Assembly: GCF_000687915.1 (NCBI RefSeq)
Contig: NZ_JHZY01000004.1
Coordinates: forward strand, 69,501 to 133,500
Length of the DNA stretch: 64,000 bases
Source of the DNA: Leeuwenhoekiella sp. MAR_2009_132
Lineage (GTDB): Bacteria > Bacteroidota > Bacteroidia > Flavobacteriales > Flavobacteriaceae
Reading direction: 5' to 3'
Positions 8,325 to 16,777 of this stretch are shown here, one piece after another. Below the pieces are notes generated by a model. It saw only the letters and a program-made list of their open reading frames with translations. It ran no database searches and was not told where the DNA came from. Every line of letters begins with the position of its first letter. Within the stretch, counting starts at the first letter, position 1. The position numbers and the translations under genes are program-made.

Positions 8325-9114
8325 GCTCTTTGATTTTATGGGAAATCTCCCAGATTAATTTTTGTGATTTACGTATTGGTTTTGGGAATCTTTGCAATGA
8401 GTTGTCAAGCATATTATTCCGCATTGATTTAATTTCTAAGTTTTCTATTTGGCAGTTTAAAGGATTACCGTCCTTGAAGGATAGAATATGCTTATCTGGT
8501 ATATTCCCATTTTGCTGCTCCCAAATATGCCGGTGCTTCAAAACATATTTTCCTTTTTTAATTCTAATCTCGATATAACCGTCTCTAGTTACTCGCTCGT
8601 GTCCGTTGTAGTTTGTATTGTGCGGCTCGTGACCTTTTTTAAAATGGGTTTTTTGTACATTTTTTAAAGATTCTCCGCTTAACCATTCTTTTTGCCGTCT
8701 TCCTTTATTTGGCGGTATATCTCCTTTTTTCCGTTGCCCTTTTTTCTTTCTGGCTTCTCTGATTTCCTTAGGTATTTCTAAGCCCAACTGTCTTAATCGA
8801 ATCATTACACCGCAATAGCTTTTTCCTATCTGCTCACCCAATGGCTTCACTGGTATTTTGAGGTAATTAGCTTTTAAAAATTCATCCATTTCAGGAGTGA
8901 AGGTTGTTCGACCTCTAGCCTTGTTGGCTATTCGCTCATACATCAATTTTTTACTTACTTGAAGTCCTGCATCTCTTAAAACCTTTTGAACCGTTGAAGG
9001 ATGAATATTTAGCTTAGTTGCTATTTCAACACTTGAAAGATTCAAACGATTTTCAACTATGAATTTTAGGTCTGCACCTGATATTCTCCTTCCCATTTCT
9101 GAATATTTACACAT
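8311..9114 (-). CDS. HNH homing endonuclease with N-terminal HTH domains
   Basis: 267 residues. Residues about 1-110 hold two helix-turn-helix stretches (LSSVEIATKLNIHPSTVQKV and VKPLGEQIGKSYCGVMIRLR). The C-terminal part has YNGHERVTRDGYIEIRIKKG, then LKHRHIWEQQNGNIPDKHIL and GNPLNCQIENLEI, the HNH_3 pattern of His-His-Asn. This layout is that of phage-borne intron-less homing endonucleases. It sits between replication genes and overlaps both neighbours. Confidence 0.82.
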   Translation of the reverse strand: MCKYSEMGRRISGADLKFIVENRLNLSSVEIATKLNIHPSTVQKVLRDAGLQVSKKLMYERIANKARGRTTFTPEMDEFLKANYLKIPVKPLGEQIGKSYCGVMIRLRQLGLEIPKEIREARKKKGQRKKGDIPPNKGRRQKEWLSGESLKNVQKTHFKKGHEPHNTNYNGHERVTRDGYIEIRIKKGKYVLKHRHIWEQQNGNIPDKHILSFKDGNPLNCQIENLEIKSMRNNMLDNSLQRFPKPIRKSQKLIWEISHKIKEHGKE

Positions 9115-9568
9115 TACTAAGCGTGTATAAATGCTGCCTCATAATCTTTAATAAACTATGATAGCTTATAGTACTATTCACCTTTTCTAAAAGGTCTTTT
9201 TTATACTCGCTAAAATCCTTGTCGAAATGATTATTAAATAAAGCTTCGCTTGCTATAAGCTCCAGGGCTTCTATATCTTCACGCTCTTTTTTATAAGCTG
9301 ATTTATACTTTTCAATCTGCCTGTGAGAATGTAATACAGTTGAATGATCAAATGGGTTTCCATACTTTTCTGAATAAACACCAATTGTCTCTAAACTTAT
9401 AGTCGTACATAATCTAGCTAAGTAGTGAAAATGCTGTCTCGCTGCTATTATTGCACGTTTTCTTGAAATTGCAAAAAGTTCTTTTGGCTCAATTTGAAAA
9501 TGATGGCAAATAATATCTACAATCAAATCTAATTTTCTAGCATCTGCTTTTTTAATTGATAATTTCAT
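9107..9568 (-). CDS. DnaA domain-IV-like DNA-binding protein (no AAA+ domain)
   Basis: Residues about 12-85 match the C-terminal DNA-binding domain of DnaA: DIICHHFQIEPKELFAISRK then RAIIAARQHFHYLARLCTT, SLETIGVYSEKYGNPFDHST and VLHSHRQIE. The D-H-S-T-V signature is kept. The ATPase domains of DnaA are absent; the next gene supplies a DnaC-like ATPase. By inference this protein marks the phage replication origin. The start overlaps the ATPase gene's stop by four bases. Confidence 0.8.
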   Translation of the reverse strand: MKLSIKKADARKLDLIVDIICHHFQIEPKELFAISRKRAIIAARQHFHYLARLCTTISLETIGVYSEKYGNPFDHSTVLHSHRQIEKYKSAYKKEREDIEALELIASEALFNNHFDKDFSEYKKDLLEKVNSTISYHSLLKIMRQHLYTLSNV

Positions 9569-10473
9569 TTTCTAAAACTTTTACCTCTAAACACAATCAC
9601 ATTAAACATTTCAAAAAGTCTGTCATAAACCTGGCTGCTGTATTTTTCTCCAAATTGTGCCAGACCTTCATTCACGTCTTCAGGAAACTCGTCATTGAAA
9701 TTACAGCTGATGTACGTTCTTAATTTCTTCTTGTAACGCTCTTGAATTATGTCATTGAACAGATTTATTTTACCGAAATTATTGGCTATACGCTCAGTAA
9801 GCACATCATCAAAATACTTTACTCCGGATAGGACGGTTTTCCAGAATTCATCTTTATCTCTCACATTTTGTTGCGGATCTGCTCCACAGGTTTCGTACAT
9901 TTTTACAACTTCATTAGCTGAATAACCTCTGAAGGTTATGTTTGATTTCCGTAAGGCAGAATCAAGTGCGTTCATTGTGCTGCTTTTTCCGTTGCCATAA
10001 CCGCCAATTATTAGCAACCCTTTATCAAGGCTAGGTTTTGAAACAAGAGAAACATTTTTACATCTTACAAAATTCTCTTCGTCACCGATGAAATAATAAA
10101 TAAGCGGCTTAATATTCTCTACGCATTCAAGCGACTTAGAGTATCTAACCTTTTCATTAGCGAAATAGCTATCACTAAACATTCTCCAGAGCACTTCCTT
10201 TGTAAGCTTTACCGGTTCGCGGATTATTTTTTCTTTTGGCTCTAGGGTTTCTTTGATGAAGTTTACCGGGTTCTTAACTGCCGCATAAGCATCCCTTAGG
10301 CGAATGGCCTCAGAAACTCGCATACCATTACAAGTTTTTTCTAGATATGCTATATTTTCCTCAGTGATATTATCTAAGTCCAGACTTTTAAAAAACTCAT
10401 ACTTTCTTCTTCCGATTAAATCTTCTGATTTGCTTTTTGCTAAATCTGATAGTTTGTTTTGTAAATTTTCCAT
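9565..10473 (-). CDS. DnaC-like AAA+ helicase loader
   Basis: 302 residues. Walker A GGYGNGKSS lies near residue 157 and a Walker B-like VKYFDDV near residue 218, followed by a sensor segment RTYISCNFNDEF (about 253). The N-terminal 100 residues are helical and probably bind the replicative helicase. Its neighbours are a DnaA-type DNA-binding protein and a replisome-organizer-like protein, so it should load host DnaB at the phage origin. Its ATG overlaps the neighbouring stop codon by one base. Confidence 0.82.
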   Translation of the reverse strand: MENLQNKLSDLAKSKSEDLIGRRKYEFFKSLDLDNITEENIAYLEKTCNGMRVSEAIRLRDAYAAVKNPVNFIKETLEPKEKIIREPVKLTKEVLWRMFSDSYFANEKVRYSKSLECVENIKPLIYYFIGDEENFVRCKNVSLVSKPSLDKGLLIIGGYGNGKSSTMNALDSALRKSNITFRGYSANEVVKMYETCGADPQQNVRDKDEFWKTVLSGVKYFDDVLTERIANNFGKINLFNDIIQERYKKKLRTYISCNFNDEFPEDVNEGLAQFGEKYSSQVYDRLFEMFNVIVFRGKSFRK

Positions 10474-11141
10474 TATCGATTTGTTGAGAAGGTTTTAGGT
10501 TTAATTGAAGTAAATTTTTCCATTCTTGTAATCCATCCAGAGACAGCAGATTTCCATTTCGCCATTTTTGTTTTTCCTACTAGCCAGTTTTTAGATTCAT
10601 AAAAATCGATGAACTTTTGAGACTCAATTTTCGCCCTAGATTCGCCAACTTTTTTTTCAATCATAAATTCATAAACTTCAATTTGTGATGGTGGCGTGAA
10701 ACGCCCTCCCTTTTCTTTAATTCTTATATTCTTTATATTATTATCTTCTTTAGTTGTTGCCCCTTGCCTGCCCTCTGCCTGCCTTTTGCCTGCCGTTTCG
10801 CTGCCCGTTTGCTTGCCCTCTTGATCTTCTGATTGTTGAAGTTTATCCCATTTTACTAGGTTTACCACTTGAAATCTGCTTGCCGTATTCCTTGCCACTT
10901 CTCCACTCTCTTCAAGTTTTTGCATTGCAGTTCTACATTGCTTAATACTTAGCCCACAACCTTTAGAAAGAGTGCTCCAACTAAGAACCATTGAACCTTT
11001 TTTAACCATCAAACCTTTCCATTTTTTGTCTTCATAATTGACTGAAATGAGCAAGTGAATTAATAATATTCGAGCATTTATATCGTCATACCATTCCCAT
11101 TCAGAAAGACTCCTGTGAAGTTTTATCCATCCTGTGCTCAT
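10473..11141 (-). CDS. Phage replisome organizer-like protein (DnaD/DnaT type)
   Basis: 222 residues from the ATG at 11,141; a longer frame to 11,351 would run into the methyltransferase gene and is rejected. The N-terminal part STGWIKLHRSLSEWEWYDD, then MVLSWSTLSKGCGLSIKQCR and AMQKLEESGEVA, is the winged-helix initiator type seen in phage replication proteins. A low-complexity Q/G/K linker follows (about 115-150). The C-terminal WKSAVSGWITRM is typical of such proteins. It lies upstream of the DnaC-like gene. Confidence 0.7.
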   Translation of the reverse strand: MSTGWIKLHRSLSEWEWYDDINARILLIHLLISVNYEDKKWKGLMVKKGSMVLSWSTLSKGCGLSIKQCRTAMQKLEESGEVARNTASRFQVVNLVKWDKLQQSEDQEGKQTGSETAGKRQAEGRQGATTKEDNNIKNIRIKEKGGRFTPPSQIEVYEFMIEKKVGESRAKIESQKFIDFYESKNWLVGKTKMAKWKSAVSGWITRMEKFTSIKPKTFSTNR

Positions 11142-11148
11142 ACTATTT

Positions 11149-12696
11149 CTACAGTTTTTCAGGTAGCGGAAAGCCTTTAATTTTCGCCACTCGTTGATTA
11201 AATAATGCCCATACATCACGCTCTTTGAATTTGAAGTGAACAGTACCTTTCTTATAACATTTGAACTCAAAGAAATCCCAGTCACACCATTTCCCCCATT
11301 CAGGGCGTTTAAAAAGGCTGTATTTCTTGCTTGGGTAATATGTATCAGCAAACTCTTTAGCTGATTCTTCTGTGAATGCTGTAGGGCTCCCGTATTTGTT
11401 TCCTGATCTATTTAAAACCTTGTTGTAGATTATATCTGTAATGGTCACTCCATTCACTGATAAATAGCAGTTCTCGGTTCTTATGCGGTTGTAATAGCTC
11501 AGCATTGAATCCCAACTTTTACCGGTTAAGTAGCAAAGGACCTTGTTGATATCGTCCATTTTATTCTCTGAAGACCAGCCTGTCTCTATTCCTCCACCGT
11601 AAGAAACTTTTACCATATCTGGAAAGATGAATTTCTCACCTACCAGATAATGCTTATTAGTTTTGAATCCCGGTAAATTATATCTGTTATCGTGGTGATA
11701 ACCTGTGATCTTATCAAAAGCCTCAATAACTGCCTTATCCATCGTTTGGCCACGCGTTTGAACAATCATATCCATCATTTGATAAATGTTCTTCTGCGTA
11801 AAGGGTATGTGCGTCTGCTGCTCTACAAATTTGTTGATGTCTTCCATAACTTTAGAAGTCACGAACTTTTTAATTTTGAGTTTACCTATAATCCACTCCC
11901 AGCTTTTCTTCTGAAGCTCTTTTGAAAACTCTTCTTTGTCAAGCGTTGATTTGCGATGCGTTAATGAGATGCCTATCTGTCCGCCCATTCCTACCGGCTT
12001 GATGTATGCGTCTAATCTATTGGCGCGCTCTACAAACTCGTCAAACTCTTTTAAGCTTCCGATATATCGCATTACTATATCTCTTACTTCATCGTAAGGT
12101 AAAAGCCCGTCCTGCCCTCCAAATTCTTCATCTGCATCCAAATAGAATCCTTCAAATTTTGTTTGATCTGAAATGACCGGCTTTATTAATTTGATTAGTC
12201 CTATGTCGATTCCAGTAGTGCGTTCGGCTTCTGAGAAAACAGGACCCAAATTTGTAGAGCTTCCGTTTTCTTTTATTAATACTTCTAATTGTCTTCTATT
12301 TCTAGAGAATGAATTGTTGATAGTTTCCCAGTTGCATAATGCTATTATCTGGCATCCTTCGGGTGCTACTTCATAAGCTTTCAGGATGTGCCTATCTGCG
12401 TTACTGAAAGGCGGATTCATTATTATGTAATGAACGTGACTTATCTGCTCTGGCTTGCATTGCAGAAAATCCTCGCCTATCACTTTACATTTAGAACTTA
12501 GTATTGCTCTAAGATCTTCAAGTTCTTCAAATGCCAATACTTGTTTTGCTCCTCGTTCGTTTAAGACTTCAACTATATGACCGCTACCGGCTGATGGCTC
12601 AAGGAAAACTTTATCTTGAATATCAACTCCGAAAAGCATATCCTCAATTACAGCTTCCGGAGTTGGGAAAAATTCTGAATTGAAAATTGTTTTCAT
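11149..12696 (-). CDS. N6-adenine DNA methyltransferase with DUF4942-like C-terminus
   Basis: 515 residues. Motif I FLEPSAGSGHIVEVL lies near residue 31 and the catalytic motif IV IIMNPPFSNADRH near residue 91, the N-P-P-F form of adenine methyltransferases. FFPTPEAVIEDML near residue 9 is the usual start of this phage family. The long C-terminal half (about 240-515) resembles the DUF4942 domain, with WSSENKMDDINKVLCYLTGK and a final FKERDVWALFN. Probable role: modification of phage DNA against restriction. No cognate nuclease adjoins it. Confidence 0.85.
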   Translation of the reverse strand: MKTIFNSEFFPTPEAVIEDMLFGVDIQDKVFLEPSAGSGHIVEVLNERGAKQVLAFEELEDLRAILSSKCKVIGEDFLQCKPEQISHVHYIIMNPPFSNADRHILKAYEVAPEGCQIIALCNWETINNSFSRNRRQLEVLIKENGSSTNLGPVFSEAERTTGIDIGLIKLIKPVISDQTKFEGFYLDADEEFGGQDGLLPYDEVRDIVMRYIGSLKEFDEFVERANRLDAYIKPVGMGGQIGISLTHRKSTLDKEEFSKELQKKSWEWIIGKLKIKKFVTSKVMEDINKFVEQQTHIPFTQKNIYQMMDMIVQTRGQTMDKAVIEAFDKITGYHHDNRYNLPGFKTNKHYLVGEKFIFPDMVKVSYGGGIETGWSSENKMDDINKVLCYLTGKSWDSMLSYYNRIRTENCYLSVNGVTITDIIYNKVLNRSGNKYGSPTAFTEESAKEFADTYYPSKKYSLFKRPEWGKWCDWDFFEFKCYKKGTVHFKFKERDVWALFNQRVAKIKGFPLPEKL

Positions 12697-12968
12697 ACTA
12701 ATTGAGTTTTGACAGCCTTAATTGATTTGGCTATAATATTGTTGTATCTGGCTCCGCTTTTAGACACGCTACCTTTATTAACTGCAGCTACAAGGACATT
12801 ATCTCCTTCTTTGAATTCAGAGAGCACAGCAAGCATTCTGGCTCCGTTAAACTCTATGAATGAAATCTGGTTTCCTTCTTCCTCTAATTGAATTTTTCTT
12901 TTTTGGTGACCGGTTCCGTCCGGATCTAATTTTGATATCTCTACGATGGTGCCTGTATAAATTTTCAT
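12693..12968 (-). CDS. Small OB-fold-like phage protein (91 aa)
   Basis: The sequence MKIYTGTIVEISKLDPDGTG, with KRKIQLEEEG, ISFIEFNGARM and FKEGDNVLVAAVNKG, has the strand pattern of the DUF3127-like OB fold found again at 14,299-14,580. It may be a single-stranded DNA-binding protein or a decayed paralogue. It overlaps the methyltransferase gene by four bases. Confidence 0.5.
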   Translation of the reverse strand: MKIYTGTIVEISKLDPDGTGHQKRKIQLEEEGNQISFIEFNGARMLAVLSEFKEGDNVLVAAVNKGSVSKSGARYNNIIAKSIKAVKTQLV

Positions 12969-13019
12969 AGTTATCTATTATTGCGCACTCTCGATTTCTC
13001 CCCTACATTTGTCCTGTAG

Positions 13020-13340
13020 TTATTTGAAATCATTGATGCTTTTCTTGTTAGGATTATTCGGGTTAAGTGAATGCTTTGACGATTTGTGAACGTGTTGGTG
13101 GCAGGTTTCACAAAGACAACAGAGCCATTCTAAAAATTCAAGTTCTTTACCAAATATCTTTGTGCCGTTGATCTGATAGAGTATGTGGTGTATTTCTAAT
13201 CGGATCTTAGCGGCACAAATGATACATTGGAATTTATCGCGGATCTTGACCTTCCTTTTCACTAAGTCCCAGTAAGGATTGTTCTTTAGGGATTTTCGGT
13301 AATTGGAAGGCCGGCCGCGTTTATGGTTGAGTCTCCCCAC
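13020..13340 (-). CDS. HNH endonuclease (106 aa)
   Basis: The stretch VKIRDKFQCIICAAKIRLEI HHILY, then WLCCLCETCHQHVHK, carries the two cysteine pairs that bind structural zinc and the H-H...N/H...H core. This compact HNH type is common in phages, where it often works with the packaging motor or is selfish. Here it is distant from the terminase genes. The stop of the neighbouring 187-residue gene is shared with its start. Confidence 0.8.
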   Translation of the reverse strand: MGRLNHKRGRPSNYRKSLKNNPYWDLVKRKVKIRDKFQCIICAAKIRLEIHHILYQINGTKIFGKELEFLEWLCCLCETCHQHVHKSSKHSLNPNNPNKKSINDFK

Positions 13341-13903
13341 TATTCGTTTGCAGCTTTTTTAAGGCGGTCAAAATAGATTGCGTTCTTATCACAGCTGGTA
13401 AGAAGGTCTTCAATCTCGAACTGTGGTATCTCTCTTACTTTTGCCAGTTTCAATTCAGCATCAATAAGAGTATAGTAATAGCGTTTACCATCATAGGGCA
13501 CTTCCCAGGTTACTGATGGATCAAGATCTATTTCAGTAATACGCTCATTTGCTTCTGCGGCCAATTGCTGAATTTTATTCAAACTCGCATTAACCATTTC
13601 TTTAGCTTCTTTTTCAACTTGCTTTGCGCGTTCCAGGTCTTCAAGCTTTTTCATGTGATCTGACTTGTATCGTGGTAGCACGTCCTCAAGTTCTTCGGAG
13701 TATTCATCTCTAATTTGCTCCAGTTCAAAATCGTCCATATAACGAGTTGTTGTCAATTTAGAGCCCATTGCTAATAGGTTTGTACTCATAAATACTCTTG
13801 CATCCTCCTCTGTTTCAAATTGACCTAATACTGCAGGAACTCGTGTTGATTCCGCTGTAAAAACAATCTCGTTTGGTCTGTAATCTTCTACTACTTTTTT
13901 CAT
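13340..13903 (-). CDS. Phage protein with coiled-coil centre (187 aa)
   Basis: Unknown function. Residues about 75-115 (HMKKLEDLERAKQVEKEAKE followed by MVNASLNKIQQLAAEANERI) form a likely coiled coil. The C-terminal part has a YDGKRYYYTLIDAELKLAKV segment. It belongs to the early operon between recombination and replication genes. Confidence 0.5.
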   Translation of the reverse strand: MKKVVEDYRPNEIVFTAESTRVPAVLGQFETEEDARVFMSTNLLAMGSKLTTTRYMDDFELEQIRDEYSEELEDVLPRYKSDHMKKLEDLERAKQVEKEAKEMVNASLNKIQQLAAEANERITEIDLDPSVTWEVPYDGKRYYYTLIDAELKLAKVREIPQFEIEDLLTSCDKNAIYFDRLKKAANE

Positions 13904-13904
13904 G

Positions 13905-14288
13905 TTACTTAGTTTGTGATAATTCGTGTTTTAGTGATGGGTTGATAAACTCTTCAAACTGGCTTAACCCTTTTTTGAGCCAGTGTTGATATTTGGTCTT
14001 TTTACGCTTTCTAGCGTTGTACTCTTGCTTACTGATGCTAGGTTGAAACTTGAAATAAGTCTGGAAACTGTGGTGTGATTTCTTAGTTCCCTGCTCTTCA
14101 ATCAATCCTAGATCAAGTAAATCACTTACTCTAGCAGAAGCGGTTTGATGCTTCATATTGAGTTTGCGCTCTAATTCAGTAAGTGTTGTATATGGCTTAT
14201 TTTTAATGTGGTGGAGTACTCTAGCCATATCCGTCTGTAGTTTCCCGGAGGAAATTTGATCTAGTAATGCTTTTACACGTGGTGTCAT
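13905..14288 (-). CDS. Winged-helix DNA-binding phage protein (127 aa)
   Basis: From the ATG at 14,288 the protein reads MTPRVKALLDQISSGKLQTD and MARVLHHIKNKPYTTLTELE, then RKLNMKHQTASARVSDLLDLGLI, a clear winged helix of MarR/DprA-C type. A basic tail follows. A longer frame to 14,360 overlaps the DUF3127 gene and is less likely. It could regulate early genes or assist recombination; the sequence does not decide. Confidence 0.65.
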   Translation of the reverse strand: MTPRVKALLDQISSGKLQTDMARVLHHIKNKPYTTLTELERKLNMKHQTASARVSDLLDLGLIEEQGTKKSHHSFQTYFKFQPSISKQEYNARKRKKTKYQHWLKKGLSQFEEFINPSLKHELSQTK

Positions 14289-14298
14289 GTTTTCATTT

Positions 14299-14580
14299 TT
14301 ATACCTGTTCGATTTTCCAACCAACAATTGAGTTAAATACATTGTATTCTCCTGCATCATTAGTGTGCTCTCGCCCTCTTAGGTTGTAGTTTACTTTGAT
14401 GTTTTGACCTGCTTCGAGGTTATCAAGTAATTCAACATTGCCTTGTACAAATTCTACTTTAATGAATTGAGGATATTCTTCTACTGTTTGAAGAATTAAC
14501 TCTCTTTTTCGGAATCCATTTGCTCCGAAAGTTTCTACAGGTCCAATTTGTTTTACCTGTCCTACAATTGTGTTTTCCAT
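14299..14580 (-). CDS. DUF3127 family OB-fold protein
   Basis: 93 residues starting MENTIVGQVKQIGPVETFGA, with NGFRKRELILQT, FIKVEFVQGN and NVKYNL-like strands and GREHTNDAGEYNVFNSIVGW at the end. This is the DUF3127 signature, widespread in Bacteroidota phages and mobile elements. The fold and the neighbours (NinB, YqaJ exonuclease) suggest a single-stranded DNA-binding role in recombination or replication; that role is inferred. Confidence 0.8.
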   Translation of the reverse strand: MENTIVGQVKQIGPVETFGANGFRKRELILQTVEEYPQFIKVEFVQGNVELLDNLEAGQNIKVNYNLRGREHTNDAGEYNVFNSIVGWKIEQV

Positions 14581-14583
14581 TGT

Positions 14584-14991
14584 TTAGTTATTATTTGATT
14601 GATAAATATTACCGGCTATTTTGAACCGGAAGTCTCTAAGTTCCTTGTAGAGAAATTCTCCAGAACCTTTATTTTGCTTAAATGAGTGGTCAAGCATCCA
14701 CGCTCCTTTTTTATCGCACCAGTACACTTGCTGTTTAGTTTCTTCAAGCTTCACTCCTTCTTCGAGTTCTACATCTAAATCAATTAGCTGATCACCCTCG
14801 TAGATTGCGTTTCCTTCGGTGTCGGGGAAAGGTGTTTTTTCAAGCAAAACAGAATTTTCAATAGGGAAAATGTTTTCCAAATGCTCTGGACTATTTAAAT
14901 CATTAGTGAAAACATATTTTTCATTAAATCCATAAACAGGAAGGATTCCTTTTGCGGGATGATATACTTTGTATTCAGTTGGCGTGCTCAT
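14584..14991 (-). CDS. YopX-like phage protein
   Basis: 135 residues containing FPDTEGNAIYEGDQLI (about 54-69), the D-x-x-G-x-x-I-Y-E-G-D core of the YopX family, and a C-terminal ELRDFRFKIAGNIYQ. YopX proteins are frequent in temperate phages and have no firmly known function. It is packed between NinB and DUF3127 genes. Confidence 0.65.
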   Translation of the reverse strand: MSTPTEYKVYHPAKGILPVYGFNEKYVFTNDLNSPEHLENIFPIENSVLLEKTPFPDTEGNAIYEGDQLIDLDVELEEGVKLEETKQQVYWCDKKGAWMLDHSFKQNKGSGEFLYKELRDFRFKIAGNIYQSNNN

Positions 14992-14992
14992 T

Positions 14993-15463
14993 TTAATAAG
15001 TTGCTTTTAATTCTTTATCTGGAAGCGGGATCTCGTAATTGAACATTTCAAAAGCTAAATCTCTAGCTGCCTTATGGTATTCTTCTTGATCCCAAGTGTT
15101 GTTTGAAGTGGTGGACTTCTGCTTCACAATAGGTCTTCCGTTAATGGGGTTAAAAATGAGTTCCCCTGTCTCCTCATCCACTTTTTCCTCGAAGCTTAGA
15201 TTCTGCTTAAGGAATTCGTGTACCTGGTCTTTTGTCAAAACCTCTCCCCATTCCTCTCTCAATAGATTCCTCCAATGCTCTACAATCACAGCAAAATAGT
15301 ATGCGTTTTGATCGTTGCTTCGCTTTTTGTAGAATCGCTTAATTGACAGTGTGACTTCCTTACCTTCATACTGAGCAATGGCATCTACAATAACATCACG
15401 GTTACGTGTAAACTTTCCATTATGTATCTCTGAGCGTATGTCTATTTTTTTAGGTAAAGGCAT
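14993..15463 (-). CDS. NinB-like recombination protein
   Basis: 156 residues. The segment VTLSIKRFYKKRSNDQNAYY (about 37-56) is the K-K-R-S-x-x-Q-N-x-Y-Y core of NinB/Orf-like proteins, which in lambda assist RecA-independent and RecFOR-type recombination. The following LLREEWGEVLTKDQVHEFLK fits the same family. It overlaps the exonuclease gene by 14 bases, a classic recombination pairing. Confidence 0.75.
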   Translation of the reverse strand: MPLPKKIDIRSEIHNGKFTRNRDVIVDAIAQYEGKEVTLSIKRFYKKRSNDQNAYYFAVIVEHWRNLLREEWGEVLTKDQVHEFLKQNLSFEEKVDEETGELIFNPINGRPIVKQKSTTSNNTWDQEEYHKAARDLAFEMFNYEIPLPDKELKATY

Positions 15464-16160
15464 CTAGTTCCTTAATTTTATCGTTACGATATTTAATCCC
15501 TTGACGAAGTCTTCGCTTCAAATCTTCAATAGCTGCTTCGTCACGCTCAATTTTTAAAATGTGCATGCGGTGCTCAGGTTTTTTAAATCTCGGGTCATAA
15601 GAAACCCAATACCAGAAATCAGCGCCGGTCACATACATACTCCCCATAACCTGCCAGAAGTAATTTGAGCAATGTTTTTCAAGGTCTGCTGCATTCTTTA
15701 CATTAGTCAAGTAGAACAAATGAGTTTTGCTATTTGGCGCTTTGCCCTCGTAGCCACCTTTATATCCTATTCTACCGTCTGGTGTACATCCAACATCATC
15801 ACCTAACTCAATAAATTCCTGCTCATTACCATACTTTTCAACTTCAATGCCTGTGATCTCCATAAAGTATTCAACTGCTTCAACCTCGTAAGCATTTCCG
15901 TGTTGCATTGCTGCACTGGTGAAATGATCACTTTCAGTAGTCAAAGCTTCAACCGCTTTCTCCATTGCGTATGTCTCAGCTCCTTTTGGAAACTCAGCCT
16001 TAGATCTATAACCCATTAACCGATGAAATTCGGAAGCTGTAAAACGGCCTCTTCTTTTTTGAAGCCATTGCTGGGTTTTGCTTTCAAGAGAATCTAAGGC
16101 CCCGAAGTCGAGACCTTTTGATTCTGATGCAATTTGCTCTGCTATATCTAGAAAATTCAT
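15450..16160 (-). CDS. YqaJ-family viral exonuclease
   Basis: 236 residues of the PD-(D/E)XK lambda-exonuclease fold. Seen: WLQKRRGRFTASEFHRLMGY (about 33-52), GNAYEVEAVEYFMEITG with the conserved Glu (about 88-104), GCTPDGRIGYKGGYEGKAPN with the Asp and Glu-x-Lys catalytic residues (about 124-143), and the YFWQVMGSMYVTG helix. It should resect DNA 5' to 3' for phage recombination. A partner annealase was not identified with certainty; the next gene is a candidate. Confidence 0.85.
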   Translation of the reverse strand: MNFLDIAEQIASESKGLDFGALDSLESKTQQWLQKRRGRFTASEFHRLMGYRSKAEFPKGAETYAMEKAVEALTTESDHFTSAAMQHGNAYEVEAVEYFMEITGIEVEKYGNEQEFIELGDDVGCTPDGRIGYKGGYEGKAPNSKTHLFYLTNVKNAADLEKHCSNYFWQVMGSMYVTGADFWYWVSYDPRFKKPEHRMHILKIERDEAAIEDLKRRLRQGIKYRNDKIKELDAFT

Positions 16161-16555
16161 TATCCTAGTTTTTCTACATCAAATAGCATAGTGCTGCCAT
16201 CTGTTGATTTATTTTGCTTTTTACCTTGGTAAGTAATCTGCACCGGAGTTTTTGGATTAAGGTTTTTTACAGCTTCTACAAGTGTCATTTGGCCTGATAG
16301 AAAACACTCCTTCTCGCTTACAAAAACACCGCACTTTACTAACTCACCGTCTTCGCTAGGAACTTCTTTTAATCCCATAAAGAATGCGCGTAATGCCTGA
16401 CCTTTTAAAGCGGCCCAATCGTCTGCTGACTTGTATTTAAGGTTTAGACTGAATTGTGGTTCTAGGCTACTTAGCTTTCCTAAGCTTTCAGTATCTGGAA
16501 TAAGGAATGCTACCTCTGTTCCTGCTGCTTTTTTTACTTCTGATTCTTGTGACAT
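16160..16555 (-). CDS. Phage protein beside exonuclease (131 aa)
   Basis: No family recognised. It begins MSQESEVKKAAGTEVAFLIP and has a beta-rich C-terminal half ending VQITYQGKKQNKSTDG then STMLFDVEKLG. Its stop and the start of the exonuclease gene share bases, so the two are co-translated. By position it could be a single-stranded DNA-binding or annealing partner, but no motif shows this. Confidence 0.5.
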   Translation of the reverse strand: MSQESEVKKAAGTEVAFLIPDTESLGKLSSLEPQFSLNLKYKSADDWAALKGQALRAFFMGLKEVPSEDGELVKCGVFVSEKECFLSGQMTLVEAVKNLNPKTPVQITYQGKKQNKSTDGSTMLFDVEKLG

Positions 16556-16577
16556 TGTTTAAATATTAAATGGTTAA

Positions 16578-16772
16578 TTATTGAGGCACCGCAATTCCTG
16601 CGAATACCGTTTCGTTTTGTATTGTTTTAAAAGCGCTATAAGGATAGCTACCTTTTCGTCTAGCGTGTTTCTCCGCTTTCTGGCGGTAGTCTGGATCTGT
16701 TACCGGGAATAGAAGTGTTTTGCCTTCTTCCATTCTTTTATCTATACTGATGCGGTTGTCTGTGAAGTACAT
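16578..16772 (-). CDS. Small basic phage protein (64 aa)
   Basis: It begins MYFTDNRISIDKRMEEGKTL and has a charged middle (YRQKAEKHARRKGSYPY). Function unknown. It lies in the early operon six bases after the DUF1351-like gene. Confidence 0.45.
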   Translation of the reverse strand: MYFTDNRISIDKRMEEGKTLLFPVTDPDYRQKAEKHARRKGSYPYSAFKTIQNETVFAGIAVPQ

Positions 16773-16777
16773 TTGGT

